Assembly: GCF_021728295.1 (NCBI RefSeq)
Contig: NZ_JAKJXE010000012.1
Coordinates: 95,689 to 159,688, forward strand
Direction: 5' to 3'
Origin: Pseudomonas petrae
GTDB lineage: Bacteria; Pseudomonadota; Gammaproteobacteria; Pseudomonadales; Pseudomonadaceae
DNA length: 64,000 nucleotides
Below the pieces are notes generated by a model. That model ran no database searches and had not been told where the DNA came from. It saw only the letters and a program-made list of their open reading frames with translations. Shown piece by piece: positions 17,177 to 25,639 of the stretch; position 1 is the first letter of the stretch, and each line of letters starts with the position of its first letter. The position numbers and the translations under genes are program-made.

Positions 17177-17196
17177 GCACCACGCGGCGGTGGTGC
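17177..17196. promoter_or_regulatory. Inverted repeat upstream of aidB
   Basis: GCACCAC-N6-GTGGTGC is a perfect 7-bp dyad, 19-38 bp before the aidB start. It could be a repressor operator in the promoter or a 5' UTR hairpin. Confidence 0.35.
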
Positions 17197-17319
17197 GGCT
17201 GACCTAGTGAATCACGCACCCCGCCCCAGCGACAGCGCCATAGAAGACGAAATCACGGCGGTTTTGCCTTGTATTAGCCCTGTAGGGACTGAGCTACGCC
17301 TGAACGAACGCGGATCAAC

Positions 17320-17577
17320 TGTAGGAGCGACCGGGGTGGCGCTCCACCTTGCCCCGCGAACGCGGGGGGTCGATTGGCATATCCGTCACAGACACACCAC
17401 AATCGCGAGCAAGCTCACTCCTACACCGATCTATGTCAGGCGCGGGATGTCCGGCGTATGAAAATATCTGTAGGAGCGACCGGGGTGGCGCTCCACCTTG
17501 CCCGCGAACGCGGTGGGTCGATTGGTATATCCGTCACAGGCACACCGCAATTCGCGGGCAAGCGCGCTCCTACACCG
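17320..17577. repeat. Two tandem variant family B REP units with an inserted hairpin
   Basis: Two units, 17320-17428 and 17469-17577, each begin TGTAGGAGCG and then carry an inserted ACCGGGGTGGCGCTCCACC before the normal TTGCCC(C)GCGAACGCG. The insertion creates an extra GGAGCG/CGCTCC stem. The first unit closes with a different inverted core (CGCGAGCAAGCTCACTCCTA). The second closes with a normal family B core that runs into the end of the LadS-type kinase gene. Together with flanking non-repetitive sequence they fill the 411-bp gap upstream of aidB; I see no gene in it. Confidence 0.8.
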
Positions 17578-19525
17578 ATTGCGTTGCTATCTGCACGTCA
17601 AGGCTCAAGCGGAACTGGCTGCCATTGCCCGGCTCGGATTGATGGCTCAGGCGCCCGCCCTGCAATTCAATCAACTGTCGGCAAATCGCCAGGCCGATGC
17701 CCAGCCCGCCGTATTCCCGCGTCGTTGATCCGTCCACCTGGAAGAAGTTGGCGTACAGCGTTTCTTCATCAAGACGGCTGAAGCCGATGCCGGTGTCGAT
17801 GACGTCGATCACCAGCCGCACGTACCCGGCGTCTGCTCTCTGGCCGTTGACGCGGATCTTGATCGAACCGGTTTTGGTGAACTTGATCGCGTTGTCTAGC
17901 AGGCATTCAAGGCACTGACGCAACTTGACGCCGTCACCGTCGAGGCTGTCCGGCAGCGTCTCGTCCAGCTCCACACTCAGCGCCAACGCCTTGCTACGGG
18001 CCAGCGGCTCGAAGCCACTGCGAAGCTGAAACAGCACATGACGCAGGCTGAACGGCTCGTTGCGCACGGTGATTCGTCCGGCTTGCAGTTCGGTCAGCGT
18101 GAGGATGCCGTTGACGATGCCCATCATGTTTTGCGCCGAGTCGGCGGCAGTCTGGCGATACAGCTCGATCTCGCTCTCGGCCACGTCCATCTGCATCAAC
18201 TCCAGCGAACCGATCACGCCGTTCATGGGCGTGCGCAGTTCATGGGTCAGCGTGGCCAGAAACTCATCCTTCAATCGGTTACTCACCGCCAATTGCTGAT
18301 TGAGCGTTTCAAGCCCCTGCTGCGATTCCGTCATGATCTGCGCCTCGCGCTCGCGCATGGCATTGATGCGGTCGGCCAGCGCCAGTGACAGTAACGCCAC
18401 CTCGATCACTGAACCGATCTGGCTGGCGTACATGGTCCAGAAGTTGTTGGGCAGATGCCCGAGGAGCATGGTCGCGTTGACCACCCCGCCGATCAGGAAC
18501 GCCGACCAGCCGATGATGAAATACCGCGCGACCCGCCGCCCCTTGAACCACGCCGCCAGCCCGATCAGCAGCACGACCGGCGTGAACAGCAACACCAGCC
18601 CGGTGACCAGGCGCAGCGCAACGCCGTAATCCATGCTCAACGCGAGCGCCATGATCACCGCGGCGCAGACCATCATCACTAACAGCGGTACGTCCAGCCA
18701 GCGACCCAGGCGTGGTGTCTGCAGGAATCTGCGGGTGAACTGGCTGGCAAACAGAATCGCCGCAGCGATGAGGAAGGTGGTTGAGGTGTTGGCCCACCAC
18801 GGGTTGTCCGGCCAGAAATACTCGATCGCCGCGCCGTTGACCGACACCTGATACAGGCCGAAAAAGGTGATGTAGAGGATGTAATGCAGGTACGCGGTGT
18901 CGCGCACGCTGAGGTAGATGAACAGGTTGTAGACCAGCATCACTGCCAGCACGCCGTAAATCATGCCGAGTATGTACAGGCGCGACGGCTGCTCTTCTAT
19001 ATAGGCGTGACTGGCCCACAGATTGAGCGGCGCCTGCACCGAGCCGTGACTGGCGACGCGCAGGTAAACGGTCTTGGTCTCGTGGGCGTTCAGGTTGAGA
19101 TCGAATACGTAGTTGTTCTGCTTAATCTGCCGGCTGGAAAACGGCAGCATGTCGCCGGTCTGCCAAGCCAGACGGGGGCGCGCATCGCCGTCGCCGAGGT
19201 AGAGATCGACATGGTCCATCGGCGGGTAGGCCAGTTCCAGCAACCAGTCGGCAGATGCCAGTGGGTTGGCCGGACGATAGGTCAGACGCACCTTCAACCA
19301 GAATGCCGAGCGCGAGTACCCGGCGTTGAGCGACGGACCGGCAAGCTGTTGGAAGCGTGCGGCGCCCTCGGGTGAAGCGACTTGCTGGATGCTCGCATCG
19401 CCGGTGGGGTCTTCGAACACCTGGGTGTCGCGGCCCAATGCCAGGCGGCGGGTGTTCTCATCGAAATCGACGGCGCTGGCGAACATCGGCAACAGGGAGA
19501 ACAGAGCGATCAGCACAAGACGCAT
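17570..19525 (-). CDS. ladS: 7TMR-DISM sensor histidine kinase, LadS-type, lacking a receiver domain
   Basis: This 651-residue membrane kinase has a signal peptide (about 1-18) and a periplasmic 7TMR-DISMED2 domain (about 25-175). Seven transmembrane helices (about 185-385) are followed by HisKA with FLATLTHELRTPMNG (phospho-acceptor H428) and HATPase_c with N545 in LLDNAIKFT, G1 DTGIG (577-581) and G2 GGLGIGLA (606-613). Domain order and its place beside aidB and thiD match P. aeruginosa LadS, which feeds the Gac/Rsm network. That LadS is about 795 residues, as I recall it, and ends in a receiver domain. This protein stops right after the ATPase domain, and its TAG stop lies inside a family B REP. 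I chose the ATG at 19525 because AAGGCGG lies just upstream. Confidence 0.8.
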   Translation of the reverse strand: MRLVLIALFSLLPMFASAVDFDENTRRLALGRDTQVFEDPTGDASIQQVASPEGAARFQQLAGPSLNAGYSRSAFWLKVRLTYRPANPLASADWLLELAYPPMDHVDLYLGDGDARPRLAWQTGDMLPFSSRQIKQNNYVFDLNLNAHETKTVYLRVASHGSVQAPLNLWASHAYIEEQPSRLYILGMIYGVLAVMLVYNLFIYLSVRDTAYLHYILYITFFGLYQVSVNGAAIEYFWPDNPWWANTSTTFLIAAAILFASQFTRRFLQTPRLGRWLDVPLLVMMVCAAVIMALALSMDYGVALRLVTGLVLLFTPVVLLIGLAAWFKGRRVARYFIIGWSAFLIGGVVNATMLLGHLPNNFWTMYASQIGSVIEVALLSLALADRINAMREREAQIMTESQQGLETLNQQLAVSNRLKDEFLATLTHELRTPMNGVIGSLELMQMDVAESEIELYRQTAADSAQNMMGIVNGILTLTELQAGRITVRNEPFSLRHVLFQLRSGFEPLARSKALALSVELDETLPDSLDGDGVKLRQCLECLLDNAIKFTKTGSIKIRVNGQRADAGYVRLVIDVIDTGIGFSRLDEETLYANFFQVDGSTTREYGGLGIGLAICRQLIELQGGRLSHQSEPGNGSQFRLSLDVQIATQSV

Positions 19526-19804
19526 GGGACACCGCCTTGGCACTGATGGCGGGCACGGGCCGCCGTGGGAACGTGGGACGGCTTCGCAATTCTGCGAGCG
19601 ACCGCTTTATCGGTCGAAGGGGTCAGCGGGCAACGCACTTGCATTTACTCTTTTGGCGGAACAGAAGAAGCGCCACAGGATAGCGACTGATAGCTCGATG
19701 ACACCATCTAAATCTGTGCATTGGTTGAGACGGGTTCGTTCACATGCAGGACTGGCTTTGGCCAGAAAATTGCCAAGCAGTACAGGCTGATCGCAATGCA
19801 CCTA
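19526..19804. other. Intergenic region upstream of ladS, no gene seen
   Basis: About 280 bp precede the REP array. I see no ORF with a ribosome site and no RNA motif. It must contain the ladS promoter on the minus strand, but I could not identify convincing -35/-10 boxes. A decayed REP A-like stretch (GCAGGACTGGCTTTGGCCAG) lies near 19746. Confidence 0.4.
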
Positions 19805-20056
19805 GTGGGACCGGCTTTAGCCGGGAAGGCGTCAGATGTCTCGCTGCAAAATCAATGGTGAACGCTCCAGCCCCTTCCCGGCTGAAGCCGGTCCTACCAA
19901 ACTCACCGCGCGCCCCTGTAGGACTGGCTTTAGCCGGGAAAGCGTCGGATGTCTCACCGCAAATTGATGGTGTACGCACCGGCCTCTTCCCGGCTGAAGC
20001 CGGTCCTACTAAAAACACCGCGTTCACCTGTGGGACTGGCTTTAGCCGGTCCCACT
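19805..20056. repeat. Family A REP array
   Basis: Alternating forward and inverted family A cores (GTGGGACCGGCTTTAGCCGG and complements) run from 19805 to 20056, ending 32 bp before the thiD start. The spacers resemble those of the arrays at 1.6 kb and 30 kb. Any thiD promoter must overlap or be embedded in this array. Confidence 0.88.
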
Positions 20057-20087
20057 GGCAAAAACTTTAGTGGTAAGCTCGCGCACC

Positions 20088-20885
20088 ATGAATATCTATA
20101 GCTCCCGCCCTGTTGTCCTCTGTCTCTCCGGCCACGACCCCAGTGGCGGCGCCGGCTTGCAGGCAGATATCGAAGCCCTGCTTGCTCAGGGTTGCCACGC
20201 CGCTCCCGCAGTCACCGCCCTGACCGTTCAGGACACCGTGAATGTCACTGACTTTCGCGTGCTGGATCGCGAGTGGGTGCTGGCGCAAGCCAATGCCGTG
20301 CTCAACGATTCCACCGTCGCTGCAGTGAAGCTGGGCATGTTGGGTTCGCTGGAGATGGTCGACACCGTCGTCGAACTGCTGGCGGCGCATCCGCACCTGC
20401 CAATGGTTTGCGATCCGGTGTTGCGCGCCGGTGGCGGGGGTCGGCTGGGCAAGGACGAAGTGGGTTATGCGATGCGCGAGCGTCTGCTCCCACTGGCCAC
20501 CATCGCCACGCCGAACCTGCCGGAAGCGCGCATTCTCGCCGAACTGCCCGAAGGCACCGCCGATGAATGTGCCGAGAAGCTGCTGCCGTTCTGTGAGCAC
20601 CTGCTGATCACCGGCGGTCATGGCGATGAGCACGAAGTTCACAACCGCCTGTATATCCGCGGCGGGCAGTCACGCACCTTTACCTGTCAGCGCCTGCCGG
20701 GCAGCTATCACGGCTCCGGCTGCACACTGGCCAGCGCACTGGCGGGAAGACTGGCGCTGGGTCAGGACCTGATCGGCGCGGTGCAAATGGCGCTGGACTA
20801 CACTTGGCGCACGCTGCGCGATGCCGAACAGCTGGGCCGGGGACAATTTGTTCCGCGCCGCCTGCCGCTGGATTTCTGCTCGTAA
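20088..20885 (+). CDS. thiD: Hydroxymethylpyrimidine/phosphomethylpyrimidine kinase
   Basis: This 265-residue ThiD phosphorylates HMP and HMP-P to HMP-PP in thiamine synthesis. Ribokinase-fold motifs are present: SGHDPSGGAGLQADI (substrate and glycine-rich), CDPVLRAGGGGRLG and the anion-hole motif GSYHGSGCTLASALAG. I chose the ATG at 20088 (MNIYSSRPVVLCLSG); the frame opens six residues earlier. It is the first gene of thiD-thiE-hemL. No TPP riboswitch is recognisable between the REP array and the start codon. Confidence 0.93.
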   Translation: MNIYSSRPVVLCLSGHDPSGGAGLQADIEALLAQGCHAAPAVTALTVQDTVNVTDFRVLDREWVLAQANAVLNDSTVAAVKLGMLGSLEMVDTVVELLAAHPHLPMVCDPVLRAGGGGRLGKDEVGYAMRERLLPLATIATPNLPEARILAELPEGTADECAEKLLPFCEHLLITGGHGDEHEVHNRLYIRGGQSRTFTCQRLPGSYHGSGCTLASALAGRLALGQDLIGAVQMALDYTWRTLRDAEQLGRGQFVPRRLPLDFCS

Positions 20886-20907
20886 CGCCACGAAAAGAGG
20901 CACCTTG

Positions 20908-21534
20908 ATGAGATTACGTGGCTTGTATGCCGTGACCGACAGCCAGCTGTTGGCTGGCAAATTCCTGTCTTACGTCGAGGCCGCCCTTGATGGCGGCGTG
21001 ACCCTGCTGCAATACCGCGACAAATCCGGTGACGAGACCCGCCGCCTGCGCGAGGCCTCGGCGCTGCTCAAGCTGTGCGAGCGCTACAAGACCCGCCTGA
21101 TCATCAACGACGACGCCGAAGTGGCTGCGCGGCTGGGCGTTGGCGTGCATCTGGGGCAAACCGACGGCTCGCTGCCGGACGCCCGCGCTCTGCTAGGTCA
21201 CAAAGCCATTGTCGGCGCGACCTGCCACGCGCAGCTGGAGCTGGCCGACAAGGCCAAGGCCGACGGCGCCACCTACGTCGCCTTCGGACGCTTTTTCAAT
21301 TCCCAGACCAAACCCGGCGCGCCGACGTGCAGCCTCGACCTCCTCAGCCAGGCGCGCAAGCGCATCAATCTGCCCATCGCGGTGATTGGCGGCATTACCC
21401 TGGAAAACGCAGCGCCGCTGGTGGCCCACGGCGCTGATCTCCTGGCCGTCGTGCACGGCCTGTTCGGCGCTGAAACCACTCAGGAAGTCACCCGCCGCGC
21501 CCAGGCTTTCAACGATTTGTTCAAGCCCGCCTGA
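20908..21534 (+). CDS. thiE: Thiamine-phosphate synthase
   Basis: This 208-residue TIM-barrel enzyme joins HMP-PP and thiazole phosphate to form thiamine phosphate. Family motifs are LLQYRDKSGDE, NDDAEVAARLGVGVHLGQTD, GRFFNSQTKPGA and AVIGGITLENA. AAAAGAGGCACC precedes the ATG at 20908. It lies 22 bp after thiD, so co-transcription is likely. Confidence 0.93.
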   Translation: MRLRGLYAVTDSQLLAGKFLSYVEAALDGGVTLLQYRDKSGDETRRLREASALLKLCERYKTRLIINDDAEVAARLGVGVHLGQTDGSLPDARALLGHKAIVGATCHAQLELADKAKADGATYVAFGRFFNSQTKPGAPTCSLDLLSQARKRINLPIAVIGGITLENAAPLVAHGADLLAVVHGLFGAETTQEVTRRAQAFNDLFKPA

Positions 21535-21591
21535 TTCTGCGTCAGGCCGGTTGCGCACTCATTCATTCCCGATTCAAACAGAGACCTCATC

Positions 21592-22875
21592 ATGTCCCGT
21601 TCTGAAACCCTTTTCGCCGACGCCCAGAAACACATCCCCGGCGGCGTCAACTCGCCGGTCCGCGCCTTCAAAAGCGTCGGTGGCACGCCCTTGTTCTTCA
21701 AACACGCGGTCGGGGCCTACGTCACCGATGAAGACGACAAGCGTTACGTCGATTACGTCGGCTCGTGGGGCCCGATGATTCTGGGCCACAGCCATCCAGA
21801 CGTGCTGGATGCCGTGCGCAAGCAGCTGGAGCACGGTCTGTCGTATGGCGCGCCGACCGCAATGGAAACCGAGATGGCCGATCTGGTCTGCTCCATCGTG
21901 CCGTCGATGGAGATGGTGCGCATGGTCAGTTCCGGCACCGAAGCGACCATGAGCGCGATCCGTCTGGCCCGCGGTTTTACCGGCCGGGACAGCATTATCA
22001 AATTCGAAGGCTGCTACCACGGCCACTCCGACAGCCTACTGGTGAAAGCCGGTTCGGGGGCGCTGACCTTGGGCGTGCCGAGTTCGCCCGGCGTACCGGC
22101 GGCATTCGCCAAGCACACGCTGACCCTGCCGTTCAACGATATCGACGCGGTCAAAACGATGCTCGCTGACGTCGGCCAGGAAGTGGCCTGCATCATCGTC
22201 GAGCCGGTGGCCGGCAACATGAACTGCGTGCCGCCTGCACCGGGTTTCCTGCAAGGCCTGCGCGAGGCCTGCGACGAGCACGGCGTGCTGCTGATTTTCG
22301 ACGAAGTGATGACCGGTTTCCGCGTCGCCCTCGGTGGCGCGCAGGCGTACTACGGCGTGAAGCCGGACCTGAGCACCTTCGGCAAGATCATCGGCGGTGG
22401 CATGCCGGTCGGCTGTTTCGGTGGCAAGCGCGAAATCATGTCGCACATCGCGCCGCTGGGCCCGGTGTATCAGGCCGGCACGCTGTCGGGTAACCCGCTG
22501 GCAATGGCGGCGGGTCTGACCACCCTGCGCCTGATCAGCCGCCCGGGTTTCCACGACGAACTGAGCGCTTTCACCACGCGCCTGCTGGAAGGCCTGCAAC
22601 AGCGCGCCGACGCCGCCGGCATCCCGTTCGTGACCACCCAGGCGGGCGGCATGTTCGGCCTGTACTTCAGCGACGCCAAAGAAATCGTCACCTTCCAGGA
22701 CGTAATGACCAGCGACGCCAATCGCTTCAAGCAGTTCTTCCATCTGATGCTGGAAGGCGGCGTGTACCTGGCGCCAAGCGCGTTCGAAGCCGGCTTCACC
22801 TCAATCGCCCACGGTGACGCGGAGTTGCAGCAGACGCTGGATGCGGCAGAAAAGGCGTTCGCCCAACTGAAATAA
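21592..22875 (+). CDS. hemL: Glutamate-1-semialdehyde 2,1-aminomutase
   Basis: This 427-residue PLP enzyme converts glutamate-1-semialdehyde to 5-aminolevulinate for haem. It contains GGVNSPVRAFKSVGG, the PLP-phosphate region SSGTEATMSAIRLARG, FDEVMTGFRVA and the lysine motif TFGKIIGGGMPVG. Length matches the family. It lies 57 bp downstream of thiE, a conserved order in Pseudomonas. Confidence 0.95.
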   Translation: MSRSETLFADAQKHIPGGVNSPVRAFKSVGGTPLFFKHAVGAYVTDEDDKRYVDYVGSWGPMILGHSHPDVLDAVRKQLEHGLSYGAPTAMETEMADLVCSIVPSMEMVRMVSSGTEATMSAIRLARGFTGRDSIIKFEGCYHGHSDSLLVKAGSGALTLGVPSSPGVPAAFAKHTLTLPFNDIDAVKTMLADVGQEVACIIVEPVAGNMNCVPPAPGFLQGLREACDEHGVLLIFDEVMTGFRVALGGAQAYYGVKPDLSTFGKIIGGGMPVGCFGGKREIMSHIAPLGPVYQAGTLSGNPLAMAAGLTTLRLISRPGFHDELSAFTTRLLEGLQQRADAAGIPFVTTQAGGMFGLYFSDAKEIVTFQDVMTSDANRFKQFFHLMLEGGVYLAPSAFEAGFTSIAHGDAELQQTLDAAEKAFAQLK

Positions 22876-22883
22876 CAGGAAGA

Positions 22884-22907
22884 CCGGGCGGAACGGATTC
22901 CGCCCGG
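22884..22907 (+). terminator. Hairpin downstream of hemL, possible terminator
   Basis: A perfect 10-bp stem CCGGGCGGAA/TTCCGCCCGG with a CGGA loop lies 9 bp after the hemL stop. No T tract follows, so it may protect the 3' end or need Rho. Confidence 0.45.
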
Positions 22908-22931
22908 GCATCACCTCGCCAATTCCACCGG

Positions 22932-23074
22932 GTTCGCCAGCAAGCCGGCTCCTACAAAAGCGAGAGCTGCGCCCGCCACTCAATCCGTAGGAGCCGGCTT
23001 GCTGGCGAACGCGAGGCGTCAGGCGATGTTTGCGGCACTGACCCGCCGCAATCACGGGCAAGCGCGCTCCTACA
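22932..23074. repeat. Family C REP pair followed by a half family B REP
   Basis: Inverted copies of GTAGGAGCCGGCTTGCTGGC (22932-22955 and 22987-23010) form a pair with a 31-bp spacer. This is a different Pseudomonas REP sequence family from A and B. A single inverted family B core (CACGGGCAAGCGCGCTCCTA) lies at 23053-23074. These elements fill most of the gap between hemL and the Sel1 gene. Confidence 0.8.
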
Positions 23075-23148
23075 GGTTTGTTCGCCATCGGCCAACCTCC
23101 CTGAATTCAGGCCAATCACGCCCGCGCAGCAGAAAATCAGTAAAGACT

Positions 23149-23178
23149 TTGTAAGGTTGCCCTCGCTTATTTCATAAT
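23149..23178 (+). promoter_or_regulatory. Possible sigma-70 promoter of the Sel1-repeat gene
   Basis: TTGTAA (23149-23154) and CATAAT (23173-23178) are separated by 18 bp, about 65 bp upstream of the ATG at 23243. Confidence 0.4.
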
Positions 23179-23242
23179 GCGCAGCCAGCACGTTTCGCTG
23201 GACGGGCATGCCCGCACCTTTTTCAGAGGTAAGTCGACTTCC

Positions 23243-23809
23243 ATGAATCGCACCGGCCGCACCCTTGCATTGGGCTGCCTGTTGCTTCTTCATCCCCTGC
23301 TGGCTAATGCAGGTGGCAACTCGTTGTTAATCCCGGCGGTGGGTCGTTGCACCCTCGATACCCAGCCAGACAACCTGCCAGCAGCGTTGTCCGCTTGTCA
23401 GCAGGCGGCTCAGGATGGGGATGCGCAGGCGCAATACGAGTTGGGGGAGTTCTATTACGGGGGCAAAAGTACGCCACGTGACTTGCCTCAGGCACTCAAC
23501 TATTTCGAAAAAGCTTCGTTGCAGGGGCATGCCCAGGCGCAGTACCAACTGGGCTTGATGTTCTTTCGTGGCGAAGGGGTGCAGGCCAACAACATTCAGG
23601 CGTATATCGTGCTGAAGATGGCCGCGGTCAACGGTTCGGAAGATGCGCTGGATCAGGCTGACGAAGTGTCCGCACAGATGAAGCGCGAGGATCTCGAAGT
23701 GGCCACGCAAGTGCTCGGGCAGATCTTCCGCAAATACCTGCTGGAGCTGCAAACCGCGGAAGGACGCACACCGTTTGCACCCTTCCCCGCCGACAGCGAC
23801 AAGCCTTGA
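23243..23809 (+). CDS. Exported Sel1-like repeat protein
   Basis: This 188-residue protein has a signal peptide ending near LLANA-GG (residue about 22) and at least two Sel1/TPR-like repeats: GDAQAQYELGEFYYGGKSTP and GHAQAQYQLGLMFFRGEGVQ, with a weaker third (AAVNGSEDALDQADEV). Sel1 repeats mediate protein binding; no enzyme domain is present. It probably acts in the periplasm. I chose the start at 23243 because the signal peptide begins there; AGAGGTAAG lies upstream. Confidence 0.82.
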   Translation: MNRTGRTLALGCLLLLHPLLANAGGNSLLIPAVGRCTLDTQPDNLPAALSACQQAAQDGDAQAQYELGEFYYGGKSTPRDLPQALNYFEKASLQGHAQAQYQLGLMFFRGEGVQANNIQAYIVLKMAAVNGSEDALDQADEVSAQMKREDLEVATQVLGQIFRKYLLELQTAEGRTPFAPFPADSDKP

Positions 23810-23815
23810 TCTGGA

Positions 23816-24142
23816 TTACTTGTCCGGCATCGGCATCGGAAACGGCATGACGTTGCCGGTGTGACGCGCCTCGGTGATCTTCGCTGTGCCCATCCGCTCC
23901 ACTTCATCGATCCGCACGATCGAGTGCATCGGCACAAAGCTGCGCACTACGCCATCGAACTGCGCCTTGAGCTTCTCTTCGCTGGGGTCGACCACGACGG
24001 TGGTGCGCTCGCCGAAGACGAATTCTTCCACTTCCAGAAAACTCCACAGATCACTCTGATAGATCTGTTTGGCGTACATCTCGAACACCTGTCCCTGGTT
24101 GAGAAAAATCACCTTGTAGATTGGAGCTTCGCGTTTGGTCAT
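23816..24142 (-). CDS. DUF1820 family protein
   Basis: This 108-residue protein has the conserved DUF1820 sequence: IYKVIFLNQGQVFEMYAK, QSDLWSFLEVEEFVFGE and FVPMHSIVRIDEVERMG. No signal peptide or membrane segment is seen. Function is unknown. It converges on the Sel1 gene with a 6-bp gap and is divergent from miaB. Confidence 0.85.
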   Translation of the reverse strand: MTKREAPIYKVIFLNQGQVFEMYAKQIYQSDLWSFLEVEEFVFGERTTVVVDPSEEKLKAQFDGVVRSFVPMHSIVRIDEVERMGTAKITEARHTGNVMPFPMPMPDK

Positions 24143-24181
24143 AACAGGCAGGCAGTGATCAGCGTTTTGAAAAGGGCGCGA

Positions 24182-24239
24182 ACTATAGCATGCCGCTGGT
24201 TAGACGACGCTAGGAAGCCGGGGCCCGCATCCCTATAAT
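24182..24239. promoter_or_regulatory. Divergent promoter region of the DUF1820 gene and miaB
   Basis: A consensus TATAAT lies at 24234-24239 on the plus strand, 34 bp before the miaB ATG. A minus-strand TATAGT (24182-24187) lies 40 bp before the DUF1820 start. The -35 elements are weak on both sides. Confidence 0.5.
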
Positions 24240-24272
24240 GCGCGGTTCTTTGAATCACCTGATGAACCCCGC

Positions 24273-25601
24273 ATGACCAAGAAGCTTTACATCGAAACCC
24301 ACGGTTGCCAGATGAACGAGTACGACAGCTCGCGCATGGTCGATCTGCTGGGCGAACATCAAGCACTGGAAGTCACCGCACGGGCGGAAGACGCTGACGT
24401 CATCCTGCTCAACACCTGTTCGATCCGCGAGCGGGCGCAGGACCGGGTGTACTCCCAGCTTGGCCGCTGGCGCGAATTGAAGCTGGCAAACCCTGAAATG
24501 GTCATCGCCGTCGGTGGCTGCGTGGCGAGTCAGGAAGGCGCGGCGATCCGTGATCGCGCGCCGTACGTCGACGTGGTGTTCGGCCCGCAGACCCTGCACC
24601 GCTTGCCGGAAATGGTCGACGCGGCGCGCATCACTCGCCTGCCGCAGGTCGATGTCTCGTTCCCCGAAATCGAAAAATTCGACCACCTGCCCGAGCCGCG
24701 TGTCGATGGCCCGAGCGCTTACGTGTCAGTGATGGAAGGCTGCAGCAAGTACTGCACGTTCTGCGTGGTGCCTTACACCCGTGGTGAAGAAGTCAGCAGG
24801 CCGTTCGACGACGTCATCAACGAGGTGCTTCATCTGGCCGAGAACGGCGTGCGTGAAGTGACCTTGCTGGGCCAGAACGTCAACGGCTATCGCGGCACGA
24901 CCCACGACGGGCGTCTCGCTGATCTGGCCGAACTGATCCGCGTCGTCGCGGCCATCGACGGCATCGACCGCATTCGCTACACCACTTCGCACCCGCTGGA
25001 GTTCTCCGACAGCCTCATTCAGGCCCACGCCGAAGTGCCGGAACTGGTGAAGCATCTGCACTTGCCCGTGCAATCAGGTTCCGACCGGATTCTCGCGGCC
25101 ATGAAACGCAATCACACGGTGCTCGAATACAAGTCGCGCCTGCGCAAGCTGCGTGCGGCGGTGCCGGACATCTGCATCAGCTCCGACTTCATCGTAGGCT
25201 TCCCGGGCGAAACCGAGAAGGATCACCTGCAAACCATGAAGCTGGTGGAAGACGTCGGCATGGACTTCTCTTACTCCTTCGTTTACAGCGCACGCCCCGG
25301 CACACCGGCCGCCGATCTGCCCGACGACACGTCGGACGAAGTGAAGAAAGAACGCCTGAAACAGCTGCAGGACCTGATCAACCGCCAGGGCCTGGATATC
25401 AGCCGCAAGATGGCCGGCACCGTGCAGCGAATTCTGGTGACCGATTATTCGAAGAAGGACCCCGGCGAATTACAGGGCCGTACCGAGAACAATCGAATCG
25501 TCAATTTCCGCTGCGACAACCCCCGACTGATCGGCCAGTTCACCGACGTCTACATCGACAGCGCCCAACCCCATTCGCTGCGCGGGTCGTTGTTGCAATA
25601 G
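24273..25601 (+). CDS. miaB: tRNA-2-methylthio-N6-dimethylallyladenosine synthase
   Basis: This 442-residue radical-SAM methylthiotransferase modifies A37 of tRNAs reading UNN codons. The N-terminal UPF0004 domain has its three Fe-S cysteines (THGCQMNEYDS, LNTCSIRE, VGGCVAS). The radical-SAM motif is CSKYCTFCVVPYTRGEE, and a C-terminal TRAM domain spans about 375-440. Length and motifs match MiaB rather than RimO. It is followed by phoH-ybeY-corC-lnt, a conserved order. Confidence 0.96.
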   Translation: MTKKLYIETHGCQMNEYDSSRMVDLLGEHQALEVTARAEDADVILLNTCSIRERAQDRVYSQLGRWRELKLANPEMVIAVGGCVASQEGAAIRDRAPYVDVVFGPQTLHRLPEMVDAARITRLPQVDVSFPEIEKFDHLPEPRVDGPSAYVSVMEGCSKYCTFCVVPYTRGEEVSRPFDDVINEVLHLAENGVREVTLLGQNVNGYRGTTHDGRLADLAELIRVVAAIDGIDRIRYTTSHPLEFSDSLIQAHAEVPELVKHLHLPVQSGSDRILAAMKRNHTVLEYKSRLRKLRAAVPDICISSDFIVGFPGETEKDHLQTMKLVEDVGMDFSYSFVYSARPGTPAADLPDDTSDEVKKERLKQLQDLINRQGLDISRKMAGTVQRILVTDYSKKDPGELQGRTENNRIVNFRCDNPRLIGQFTDVYIDSAQPHSLRGSLLQ

Positions 25602-25639
25602 TCCAAAGTGCCCCAATGTAATCGCCACGCATGATGTTT

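Noticed and set aside
20041..20087. TPP riboswitch before thiD
   Set aside because: Only 32 bp separate the last REP from the start codon and no THI-box sequence is seen.
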